DNA of 49,945 nt from Parasitella parasitica (Eukaryota; Mucoromycota; Mucoromycetes; Mucorales; Mucoraceae): the NCBI GenBank assembly GCA_025201805.1, contig MU619238.1, forward strand, positions 1 through 49,945. The letters are read 5' to 3'. Made by a program: the position numbers and the translations under genes. A model generated the notes under the pieces. It was not told where the DNA came from. It saw nothing but the letters and a program-made list of their open reading frames with translations, and made no database searches. Of the stretch, positions 1 to 9,815 are shown piece by piece; position 1 is the stretch's first letter; the number at the start of each line of letters is the position of its first letter.

Positions 1-740
1 ATTGAAGATATAAATACCCTGTATTTATATCATAATAAACGATATACTTCCTTTATTGTTCGGATACAGTTGAAAGCTGTGAATTATTACAAGTCTCTTT
101 TTATTGTATTGAAATATCTGAAATATACATCATCTGCCAAAGAGTTACACTTTTATTTGAAATACATCCTCTGGATGTATTTATATAAACTGATATTACG
201 TGCTAACGTCATCATACACAACTGCAACCAAGATTTATATATGGAGCATGCGGTGTAAATCCCTGATTTACCACGCACATTGGCTTTTAGCCCCTGATCT
301 TGCTACAAGGTCTATGGGATGTTATTGATATAACACGCATGCTCTATATATAAATCTTGGTGATATGGGTACAGCTGTGTATGATGACGTTAGCGCATAA
401 TGTTAGTTTATATAAATACATCCAGAGAATATATTTCTAATAAAAGTGTAACGCTTTGGCAGATTCATCTTACTGACTTATTTTGACATATATGACATAC
501 TACTTGCAAAAAAAAAAAACTAGGTAACATAACAAAAACAAACAAATCTCCAACTTTAGTTAGATACATACATTCAAGCTCTGCAAAATATATCAATCAC
601 AACTGAACATCGCTTCATTTAATTGTTTTATTCAATTTTTTCACTTTTTGAAACTTTTTTTTGATATTATGTCTACAAACACCACAAAGTTACACTCTAT
701 ATCCTAAGTTTGATAAATTTTTGGTGATTTTTTCCTAACC
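1..740. other. AT-rich non-coding DNA with a foldback
   Basis: No convincing gene is seen here. The small open frame at 70-258 lies largely inside one arm of the foldback at 132-464, so it is a repeat shadow. The rest is A/T-rich with an A10 run near 511-520. It leads up to the short frame that starts at 741. Confidence 0.6.
132..464. repeat. long foldback (inverted repeat, ~125-bp arms)
   Basis: The arm at 132-257 is closely matched by the reverse complement of 332-464, with a spacer of about 75 bp. Shared blocks include ATCTGCCAAAG/CTTTGGCAGAT at the outer ends, TTATATAAACT/AGTTTATATAA, GTCATCATACACA/TGTGTATGATGAC and GCATGC near the inner ends. The arms carry scattered substitutions and one small indel. 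Each arm also holds a smaller AAATACATCC palindrome-like core. Family unknown; a foldback/MITE-like element or a hairpin-RNA source are both possible. Confidence 0.85.
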
Positions 741-905
741 ATGGCTGAAAAATCTCCTCAAGGTTTAGGCAATACTTGGGCCACTTTGGAATTTCGCAAT
801 GTTCCAACAAAGACATTACAATCTAGTCGCCAAGGTAAAACTGTCAAGGACTCTATTGCTTTCGTAGGTGTTGAGATCTGCAAGATCGAAATAAGAAAAG
901 TATAA
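741..905 (+). CDS. short 54-codon open frame, possible first exon or gene fragment
   Basis: An ATG at 741 (context ACC-ATG-G) opens a frame ending TAA at 903-905. The peptide starts MAEKSPQGLGNTWATLEF and ends KIEIRKV. Its composition is protein-like (balanced charge, Trp, ordered spacing), unlike the surrounding AT-rich sequence. I do not recognise it. It could be the N-terminal remnant of a repeat-encoded protein (gag-like) or a first exon, since it stands among transposon debris. No downstream exon could be joined with confidence. Confidence 0.25.
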   Translation: MAEKSPQGLGNTWATLEFRNVPTKTLQSSRQGKTVKDSIAFVGVEICKIEIRKV

Positions 906-1463
906 AATAAAACGTTGAAATAATGAATTCGAAAACTTGAAATTACTTTATTAAAGATTCAACTCTGCATCTGCTATGTATAATTTTTACAATTACATAA
1001 ATTTTCGGTGTCTTATTTAAAATAATAGTCAATACTAATCGATAAGAGTAATTTGCAAGCAACATCATATCCTTAACAGGGTACGATTTATTATTATACT
1101 ACAAGGCTATTGATCTTTGATCTGAAAGTACCTTTTTGTTTGTCAATCATACAAACCTGTTACAGATAACCTTTGATTTGAAACAAAGACTTTATCTTCC
1201 TGTTTCGACGAGTATGAAAACACATCATTGGACAATCTTCAATCTTTAATTAAAGTTGTGCAATACATTCACTATGATGATCTGCATTCCACTTCTAGAT
1301 TCATCCAGTTACCTTAAATTGATATAGAATTTATATGTGCACAGATATTAAGATGTACAGTGCAGATTTATACTATATAAGATATAGGCTATAGATGGCA
1401 CCATTAAGATGGATGACGCTATAGACTTAAACGTATATCACGACACGAGCCTTAGACATTTAT
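906..1463. other. AT-rich spacer, nothing recognised
   Basis: No frame with protein character, no RNA gene and no strong repeat within the window was found. Confidence 0.5.
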
Positions 1464-1940
1464 GTTGTGCCAGGTCTTGAAATTGAGCACAGCAGGTGAT
1501 TGTATATGATATAAAGAATATAAGAAAGTAATAAAGACTTAATTTACCAGATACAAAACTGTTGATTTATTGATTGACAAGAAGCTGTCTATTTATATTA
1601 GAATAAGCCTATCTGAATCAATAATCTATACAATCAGGTCATGTTTGAAATTTAATTGTCAAACAAGATTATAACACAGTAGTATTCAGAGCAAGACCTA
1701 TTTTTATATTTAATCAGCTAATCGTTATAAATGTGGATCATTCATCGATAAGTTGAGCTTCGCAATTTAGAATAAGTAGAACCCAAATAGATGGTTTCTT
1801 ATACAAGACATTCTATAGATTACTTCTATTTACTAGATAGAAATTCGATGCCATTTAACCTTAGATCTGATCAGGGACGGTTGCCATGACAACTGAGTTG
1901 AAATAGTGGTAACCATGGTATTCTATGGATACAGCAATTT
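1464..1940 (+). repeat. dispersed repeat, left copy (inverted partner at 48177-48663)
   Basis: This 477-bp stretch begins TGTTGTGCCAGGTCTTGAAA and ends around TCTATGGATACAGCAATTT. The reverse complement of 48177-48663 follows it along its whole length with scattered substitutions and small indels. A GATATAAA box and AATAAAGACTT lie about 50-80 bp in. Just upstream of the similarity the two copies differ, so 1464/1465 is a real element boundary. The TG start and AATAAA resemble an LTR, but no matching direct LTR or CA end could be fixed. The class is undecided. Confidence 0.8.
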
Positions 1941-2531
1941 ACTAGATTTAGTATGTGCTACGAGCTTATGCCATATAAGATCTATGCTTCAGATGCGTAT
2001 TCCCAGTTCTAGATACCCACTACAAAACATATACTTATATCCATGATACTAGCTACAGATACATTATGTACTACAGACTTGTACAATATATGCAATGTTA
2101 TAGATATGCTTATGACATGCTATAGACATGCTACATATACCGATATATGCTAAGATGAAAACCAAGTGACATACACTCAGACATATACTATTAATATAGA
2201 CAGGATATAAGACTATACAAGAAATGATATACGCTTATGGGTCGATATTAATAATCTTCGTATAGAAGATTGATCAGGGTACCTCGGGTAAAGTCTACAG
2301 TATCTCCTCACTCAAATAGATTTAAGTTATCTTTAGTCTGCTGATATGTCGGTTAGCACAAAGTAAGATGCTAGTTACGCAGTATTGTCGTACATTTTAA
2401 ATTGCGAGAGTAGAGCATTTATCCATAGCTTAAGTATATAAAGGTTAATCTACCTGGCCAGTAGATGAACTAGAGCTTTATAAACCTGTCGATTTGATAA
2501 TAAAACCTATTCTTTATCAAGTTGACATTTA
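1941..2531. other. AT-rich repeat debris
   Basis: The stretch is rich in TATAGA/ATACAT words. Its 3' end (about 2430-2527) has TATATAAAGG, then AATAAAACC, and stops near TTGACA, which looks like the end of an LTR or a 3' UTR. If the element starting at 1465 runs to 2527 it would be about 1.06 kb with TG...CA ends. The inverted copy at the right end does not support that length. Confidence 0.3.
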
Positions 2532-3891
2532 TTGTTTTTTATTATAATTTTTTCCCGTGAATTTATAGTATATACATCTTACACAGATTCCACAGCCATT
2601 GCTGTTGCATACAGTACTACTGCTGCATTGTTGCTGAAAGGCGGGCGCACTGCCCATTCTATATTCAAAATACCATTAGATGTAACAACCAGCACAATGT
2701 CTGACATGACTCCGCGATCAGAAATTGCTTCTTTTATCAAGAGAGCAAAGATCATTGTCTGGGATGATTGTTCAATGGTGAGCAAAGACTTAATCAAAAC
2801 TGTCAGTCAATCCTTTCAGGATATCAAAGGATATCATGAATAACACTGCTTCTTTAGGCGGGTGTCTCATTGTCTTTGGTGGTGACTTTTCGTCAGGTCT
2901 TGCCCATTATCAGTGGTGCCAGCAGATCAGTGGTTATAAGCTAATGCCTGAACAAAGTCAGCTTGTGGCCACAAGTCCAATCGATGAGGCTGCACACCAA
3001 CATCCGTGTGCAGCAAGCCCTTGAATCAAACGACAGTTATCATGCTGCCGAATTGCAACAGTTGCTGGATACCTTTTTCAGGTTGGTCAATGAACTATTT
3101 CTACTCTTAGACTACCTGAAAATAGATCAAAAAACCTCATTTTAATCCCTCAAAATCTGCTTCTTCTAGGTGATAAGCTGTTGAACTTAATTAGAAGCAT
3201 CTACTTTGACATTGCAACTAGCGCATTAGATCTTGAGTAGTTTGTTGAAAGGGCTACCTTAATTGCAAAAAACAAAGATGCCAACGTTATCAACAATCTG
3301 CTCTCAAGTTGTCTTCCAGGTCATACAGTATCCTATGTCAGCCATGACCCCACTTCAGATAAAGAACGTCCGATATAGATGCCAGTGGAGATTTTGAATA
3401 CCATAGAGAATGGATCGCTGCCATCTCATCAACTCGATCTGAAAATTGGCTCACCAATAATGGTTATCCGAAACATTGACTCTGTCGCTGGCATTTGCAA
3501 TAACACAAGATTGTTTATAAAATTGCTGAGGACAAATATTATTGAAGATACCGTTACTACTGACCCAAACAAAGGTGATGTAGCTCTGATTCCGAGAACC
3601 AAGTTCATCAGCTCGGCCACCGAAGGGTTATACCCAGTCGACTTTCAAAGGGTTCAATTTCCCATAAGGTTAGCATTTGGCATGACCATTAACAAGGAAG
3701 AAGGCCAAAAACTCAGCTTCATAGGTTTGTATTTACCATGCCATGTTTTTGCTCATAGTCAATTATGTGTAGCTTTGTCCTGCGTTCGAAATCCTGGATC
3801 ACTTAAGTTAATGATTCCTTTCAAAATCTCAGGAATAGAAAATCAGCTTGGCAAATTCACCGAGAAGTTTTCCAACAACCCTATTAAATAA
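2532..3891 (+). pseudogene. decayed Helitron PIF1-like helicase (C-terminal half)
   Basis: Fragments in several frames line up in order with the PIF1-like helicase domain of Helitron Rep/Hel proteins. First comes the motif Ia block AALLLKGGRTAHSIFKIPLD, then the Walker B-like IIVWDD (normally DE) in 2532-2843. Next are IVFGGDF (2836 frame), the MRLHTN block (2963 frame), and a remnant with stop codons at 3238 and 3376. The C-terminal domain (3379-3891) has GSPIMVIRN, CNNTRL, QFPIRLAFGMTINKEEGQ and LCVALSCVRNPGSLK. The Walker A region and the whole Rep nuclease are missing. At least three frame changes and two in-frame stops make it non-functional. Confidence 0.85.
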
Positions 3892-4965
3892 AATATCTGT
3901 AACATTTGCTTGTCATGTAGAATGAGATTATGTTTATCTTGTTTACTTGGCTTTGTATTAAATGGGATAGCCCGCTGATGGCACCCTCCATTGGAACGAA
4001 GGCCGAAAAAAAAAAAATCCGGCCTTCGCTTTGCTACGATAATTTTTTCACCGTAGTTCGTGGGAGTGGATACAGCTCGTAATATTGCAAACGAATGGAT
4101 TTTCACTGATTTACTTGCTCCTTAAAAATGTAGAGATCCACAATAAAGATTCATTAACGTTTTTCTTTCAAGAATTAAAACACACATATATTGTTAACAT
4201 TACGGAAAAAAGCAAAATATTGATGCCAAGCATTTGGCCGCGTGAAGTAAGCATTTTTTCGCAAAACTATATGGCATAAGGGTATATGATGCAAAATATT
4301 CGCCAATAATTGATTATTGTACATTTGATAAGCTGTCATTAACTGGGTTACCGTAATGCTCTTGTTTGATGACATTTAAGAAGGGCATTTTGTACATTTC
4401 TAAACTGTTCATGTTCATATCATATTATCATTTTTCTAACTGTCAGCACGAATCGCTGCTTTATCTTCAATTCCCACGTTGCAGTTCATTCACTATTTAA
4501 CAATGTGCAAATAACTTCTCAGGAGCTGTCTGTTAGACAATGTACTGACCTCTGCAACAAGCCCAGTGGTCCAGACAATTATGTGCTATTGTTCCAGCTA
4601 TTCTTATAGATTAAAATATGCAATTATGGTTCTAAAATGCAAGCCCCATTTGACAGCTTGGCTTTGTGTGATTAATAAATACAATACCTCAAAAAGCAGG
4701 TTGAATTAAACATTGTTTGTTGATAGCTCACTACATAAGACTCGAAAGGGGGGGTGCTTCCTGATTTGGATCGAGCCAATAGTTGCAGAAGCTTTGAACA
4801 CTGTCATAAAAATTTGTTAACAAAATAAGCAAAAAACAAAAAAAAAGTATTCCTAATTTTGCGTTTAATTCCTTTGTTCACTCATTTCTCTTAACGTCGA
4901 ACCCGTTATATCAATCACCACGAATCCAACAAGATAAAAGAAGCAAACTATCTTAGGCGCCCGAA
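3892..4965. other. intergenic region between the Helitron fossil and RAD3
   Basis: Apart from the hairpin repeat at 3955-4036, no gene or RNA is seen. Small open frames at 4085-4279 and on the reverse strand have no protein character. The last 60 bp (about 4860-4965) are the likely 5' UTR/promoter of the helicase gene that follows. Confidence 0.5.
3955..4036 (+). repeat. hairpin-bearing repeat core (related copy at 47735-47790)
   Basis: A perfect 9-bp stem (CGAAGGCCG at 3997-4005, CGGCCTTCG at 4020-4028) encloses an A-rich loop. The block CCTCCATTGGAACGAAGGCC through CTTTGC is matched on the minus strand near 47735-47790 (CCTCCATTAGAACGAATGCC, poly-A, CTTTGC). It lies 60-140 bp after the Helitron helicase fossil, so a transposon 3'-terminal hairpin is possible. 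The CTRR end expected of a Helitron is not seen. Confidence 0.55.
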
Positions 4966-7800
4966 ATGATGTAAGATCAAACAGTATACAATGATAACAT
5001 AGCACAAGGGGGGTTTTTTTTGACACATACGTATACATCCTCTTTCGTTTATAGTTTCAATATTGACGACCTTGTTGTACATTTTCCTTACGACAAAATA
5101 TACCCTGAACAATATCAATACATGTGCGATTTGAAGAAATCTCTGGATGCTCAGGTTTGTTGAAAGCATACCAACACGGTTTCGAATGCACACGTTAAAA
5201 ATCAATTCTACCATCAGGGCCATTGTGTCTTAGAGATGCCTTCCGGCACCGGAAAAACAGTTTCTTTGCTGTCTTTAATTGTTGCTTATCAAATGGTAAG
5301 CTTTGAAATCGTCGCTGTGTATACAGCACCAACATCGTTTCATTTGCGTAGCAATATCCTGACCAACACAGAAAATTCATTTACTGCTCACGAACAGTTC
5401 CTGAAATCGACAAAGCATTAGCAGAATTGAAGAACTTGATGGCATATAGACAGTCCAAAGGTTTAGTAGAGGATTTCTTCGGCATTGGGCTTACATCTCG
5501 TAAAAATTTGTGCTTGAATCCCAAAGTATCAAAAGAAAGGAAGGGCAAAGTGGTAGATTCCAAGTGCAGAAATCTTACCGCAAGTTGGATTCGTGCAAAA
5601 GCTGGTGTATATAAAGCGGGAAACCAACAAAAAGAGCAAGAAGACGATGACTCAATGGATGTAGATCATCAACGCCATGATGTTGAATTATGCAATTTTT
5701 ATGAAGTGAGTTGGATTGGGGAGGGAGAGGGTTAGGGACCAAAAAAAAATGTCACTGACGATTGAATCTAGACACTTGAGGCTGCGAATTCACCAAAACC
5801 CATTCCAAATGGTGTTTACACTTTTGAAGATCTCAAATCCTATGGCAAAGAAATGCAGTATTGCCCGTATTACCTAGTACGACGAGCTGTAAGTCATTGT
5901 TGATGAATTGTCGTTTTGCATAAATTAAAGAAAATCGTTAGATTCCTTTTGCAAACGTTGTGATTTATTCATATCACTACATGTTGGATCCTAAAGTAGC
6001 AGAGCTTGTGTCAAGAGAACTGTCCAGAGACTGCATTGTAGTCTTTGATGAGGCACATAACATTGATAACGTCTGCATTGAGTCGCTAAGTATTGACTTG
6101 ACCAGACCCATGCTGGATGCCAGCGCTAGGAGTGTTGGTATTTTAGCAGACAAGATTGAAGAGTAAAGTATATGGGATCGAATGGTGACAGATAGGTTAA
6201 CGTAATATCTAGAATCAAAAAGACTGATGCCCAGCGGTTAAAGAACGAATACACAAAACTAGTAGAAGGTTTACGAGATGCAAATACAGCAAGAGACGAG
6301 GATACTTTTATGGCAAATCCTATTTTACCAGACGATTTATTAAAGGAGGCTGTTCCTGGTAATATCAGAAGGGCAGAGCATTTTGTGGCTTTCTTGAGAA
6401 GATTTATCGAGTACTTGAAGGTATGTCAGCCTAGCTAACTTATTTATCTATTAATAAACTGGAAATCTACAGACTCGTCTTCGAGTAATGCACGTTGTAG
6501 CCGAAACGCCTGCCTCTTTTCTGCAGCATTTGAAAGATGTAACTTATATTGAGAGGAAACCACTTAGATTTTGCGCAGAGCGATTGTCGAGTTTAGTGCG
6601 TACATTGGAATTAACGAATTTGGAGCATTTCAGTAGTTTACAAATGGTTGCTTCGTTTGCCACACTGACATCCACGTACGACAAAGGCTTTTTGCTCATT
6701 CTCGAGCCTTTTGAAACCGAAACTGCCACGGTACCTAATCCAGTCTTACATTTTACGTACGTTTTCAACTAGTTTTTTTGGGCGTTCATTAATAATATGT
6801 GTTCTAGCTGTTTGGATGCGTCAATAGCCATAAAACCAGTATTTGATAGATTCAGTACAGTGGTCATTACATCCGGTACTTTGTCACCACTCGAAATGTA
6901 TCCCAAAATGCTGAATTTCCAGGCTGTTGTACAAGAAAGCTACTCTATGACATTATCTCGAAACTGCTTTTTGCCCATGGTCATTACTCGTGGTTCTGAT
7001 CAAGTTGCCATCAGTTCCAAGTTTGAAGTGCGTAATGACCCGGCCGTTGTTCGCAACTTTGGTCAAATCATGGTTGAAATGTCAAAGATTGTGCCTGATG
7101 GTATGGTATGCTTTTTCCCTAGTTACCTTTACATGGAGTCTATTGTATCCATGTGGAATGATATGGGCATTTTGAACGAAGCTTGGAAGTACAAATTGAT
7201 CTTTGTTGAAACACCAGATGCAGCAGAGACTAGTTTGGCTTTGGCTAACTATCGCAAGGCGTGTGATAATGGAAGAGGAGCTATATTGCTTTCAGTTGCT
7301 CGAGGTAAAGTCTCTGAAGGCATTGATTTTGATCACAATTATGGAAGAGCGGTGATTATGTTTGGTATTCCGTATCAGTATACAGAATCTCGCATTCTTA
7401 AGGCTCGGTTGGAGTATTTGCGCGACAATTTACATATTCGTGAAAATGATTTCTTAACATTTGATGCGATGCGACATGCTGCTCAATGCGTGGGAAGAGT
7501 GTTGAGGGGTAAAACTGATTATGGCCTGATGGTATTTGCAGACAAGGTAATGTTGGCAATACGATTCGTGCCCTTGTTTTTCTAATACAAGAATAGAGAT
7601 TCGCAAGAGCTGATAAAAGAGCTAAGTTGCCCAAATGGATCAATCAATATGTTACGGATGCTTCTACAAATTTGTCTACTGACATGTCCTTGGTGATTGC
7701 CAAAAAGTTTTTGAGATCAATGGCACAGCCATACGAATCAAATCAAACAGGTGTGTCATTATGGACCGTCAAAGATATTGAAAAGCACACTTTAAAGTAA
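4966..7800 (+). CDS. RAD3: TFIIH DNA helicase Rad3/XPD (ERCC2)
   Basis: This is the 5'-3' SF2 iron-sulfur helicase of the TFIIH core, acting in nucleotide excision repair and transcription initiation in the nucleus. Ten exons give 769 aa, close to human XPD (760): 4966-4970, 5055-5154, 5218-5295, 5352-5705, 5772-5888, 5942-6162, 6213-6420, 6473-6756, 6808-7546, 7597-7800. All junctions keep frame. Walker A PSGTGKT puts the Lys at residue 48. The four Fe-S cysteines are in RKNLC, SKCRN, ELCNF and QYCPY. DEAH is in [10 protein letters not shown]. Motifs [12 protein letters not shown] and [14 protein letters not shown] follow. Odd points: the first coding exon is only 5 nt (ATG AT), and an acidic insert ([10 protein letters not shown]) widens the loop between Fe-S cysteines 2 and 3. 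The 5-nt exon is inferred from the donor ATG-AT|GTAAGA. Confidence 0.96.
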
Positions 7801-8278
7801 ATACAATCTTTGTGTTTGGGATGTCTTGGCGAGACTTCAATCCTGTAGGATTAAGCAATAAATATATTTTCATTAAAACTACTATCGAGCTCTCTTTTTT
7901 TAATATTGCTTTTTGTCTTTATATCGATGGTTAAATATTATTGTCAATTGATTGCGGTATCAATGTCTACCACATAGCACATTTTAACGACAAGAGAACA
8001 AAGACTACTTCCCACTCCCAACTAACACTGTGCAGCATAGCAAGCCAATCAATGGTCTTGTACATTTCGCAATTTTACTTGAGCTGCTATAAAAACGATG
8101 AATCCAAGCTCTGCAAATGTCACTCACTATTCTCAGTCTTTGTGGTAAAATGAACCCCTTTTGATGTACTCTTTTGAAAAATTCGAGCAATTTTACACGA
8201 TACATGTCCATATAGCCATGAATTTCTATAAATCAATCCGTCAGCGATAATTCGGAGTACTAATCATCTCTTTCCAAG
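7801..8278. other. intergenic, RAD3 3' region and HAL2 upstream region
   Basis: AATAAATAT near 7857 is a likely poly(A) signal for the helicase gene. No gene is seen; small frames here lack protein character. Confidence 0.5.
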
Positions 8279-9542
8279 ATGATGTTTACACCTGCAAGAT
8301 TTCTATTCCACAAACAGAAAGCCTTCTCTTCCTCTTTATCCAAATATAAAACTTACTCAGCCATGTCTGGTAAAGCCAATATCTTATATAACTTGCATTT
8401 ATCTGATTTAAAGCGGTATAGATTATGCTAAAGAAAGAAAAGTGGCTATCCAAGCTGTCTTAACAGCCAGTAAAGTGTGCCAATCTGTCTTCCAACACCT
8501 GGTTGCCAACGAGACTTTGACCAAGGACGACAAATCTCCTGTAACAGGTAATTACAATTTTTGGAAATTCGTACAAAGCGCGCTTATTCATCAAACGACT
8601 ATTTTTAGTTGCTGATTTCTCGGCCCAGGCTATTGTAAATACTTATCTCAACAAGGAGTTTGAGGATCCTATTGTAGGAGAGGAAGACTCCAAGGATTTG
8701 CAAGGTGATGCTGGCAAAGCGTTGAGAGAAAAGGTCTTTTCTTTAACCAATGGGGTTTTGGATGATAAAGAGAAGCTCTCTGAACAGCAAGTAAGATTTT
8801 GTATGCATGCTATGGTCGGTACACTCATCACTAAAACGATGAAAATCTGTAGATTTTAGATGCTATTGATCGTGGTAACTATATTGGAGGCCATAAAGGA
8901 CGCCATTGGGCTTTAGACCCTATTGATGGTACCAAGGGATTTTTGCGTGGAGGTCAATACGCTGTTTGTTTAGCGCTCATTGAAGACGGTATAGTCCAAG
9001 TGGGCGTTGTTGGTTGTCCCAACTTGCCTGTCAATCACAAGGAACCCGAAGGCGAGCGTGGATCTCTTTTCATTGCTGTTCGTGGACAAGGGGCTTTCCA
9101 GCGCACTTTTACTGATGAAACTGAAAAACCCATCCACTTCTCTAATATCAAAAACACCGAAGAAGCTACTGTCTGTGAATCTGTAGAATCAGCTCACTCA
9201 TCTCATAGCGATGCATCTGAGATTACTAAAATATTAGGCATTACTAGTGACCCTGTGCGCATGGATAGCCAAGCTAAATACTGCTCTATCGCCAGAGGAG
9301 ATGCTGATATTTACTTACGTCTCCCTACTAGCAAAGCATACGTTGAAAAGATTTGGGACCACGCCTCAGGCAATGTCCTTGTTACAGAGGCAGGTGGTAC
9401 TGTAACTGATATTCATGGCAACCCTCTTGACTTCTCCATTGGCCGTACTTTGGAGAAGAACAAGGGCGTTGTTGCCTCCAAGACTAATATCCATGCCCGA
9501 GTTTTAGAAGCTGTCCAAAAGGTTTTGGATGTTAAACCTTAA
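8279..9542 (+). CDS. MET22: 3'(2'),5'-bisphosphate nucleotidase (Hal2/Met22 type)
   Basis: Removes the 3'-phosphate of PAP (and PAPS), a by-product of sulfate assimilation; the yeast enzyme is a lithium/sodium-sensitive Mg-dependent phosphatase. Four exons, 8279-8369, 8422-8547, 8609-8790 and 8853-9542, give 362 aa (yeast Met22: 357). Metal-site motifs are present: VGEED (exon 3), DPIDGTKGFLRG (exon 4) and WDHASGNVLVTEAGG near the C terminus. The first ATG (two in tandem) adds about 28 residues (RFLFHKQKAFSSSLSKYK) before a second in-frame ATG at 8363 whose product begins MSDYAKERKVA, like the yeast start. The extension is basic, Ser-rich and acid-free, resembling a mitochondrial presequence. 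Two isoforms are therefore possible. Confidence 0.95.
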
Positions 9543-9745
9543 AGCATTCCCTTTGGATTACATGAGTATTCATACATCCCATACGCCTATATATACAAAA
9601 TAAAAATAAACTTTTATTTCTTCCGTATGGTTCAGCTTGTGTAGCACATTCAATGAAGTCTGAGAGAAAGCTTTCTCGGGAAATTGTGCCTAAAGGAGAA
9701 TTTCAAAGGAAAATTAGCCTTCAGATGCCACATACAGTCGCAGAG

Positions 9746-9752
9746 TATAAAA
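9746..9752 (+). promoter_or_regulatory. TATA box of the polyol dehydrogenase gene
   Basis: TATAAAA lies 64 bp before the ATG at 9816 and is followed by a pyrimidine-rich tract (TTTTCTTTTCTCTTTC), a common layout of well-expressed fungal promoters. Confidence 0.6.
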
Positions 9753-9815
9753 GTTCCCCGCATTTTTATTTTCTTTTCTCTTTCTTTCCAACTGTCAAAA
9801 AAATAAAACAAAACA

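Noticed and set aside
70-258. 62-codon frame at the left end
   Set aside because: It lies mostly in one arm of the foldback, and its Leu/Tyr/Lys composition is that of AT-rich DNA.
1465-2527. A 1.06-kb LTR with TG...CA ends
   Set aside because: The inverted copy at the right end shares only the first ~480 bp, and no direct second LTR is in the window.
4001-4036. Helitron 3' end after the helicase fossil
   Set aside because: A hairpin is present, but the CTRR terminus at the right distance is not; the sequence after the stem reads CTTTGCTACG.
6163-6191. Alternative RAD3 splice acceptors at ACAG/ATAG (6190-6195)
   Set aside because: They bring a stop codon or the wrong frame; only ...ATCTAG|AATC at 6212/6213 restores the conserved IKKTDAQRL.
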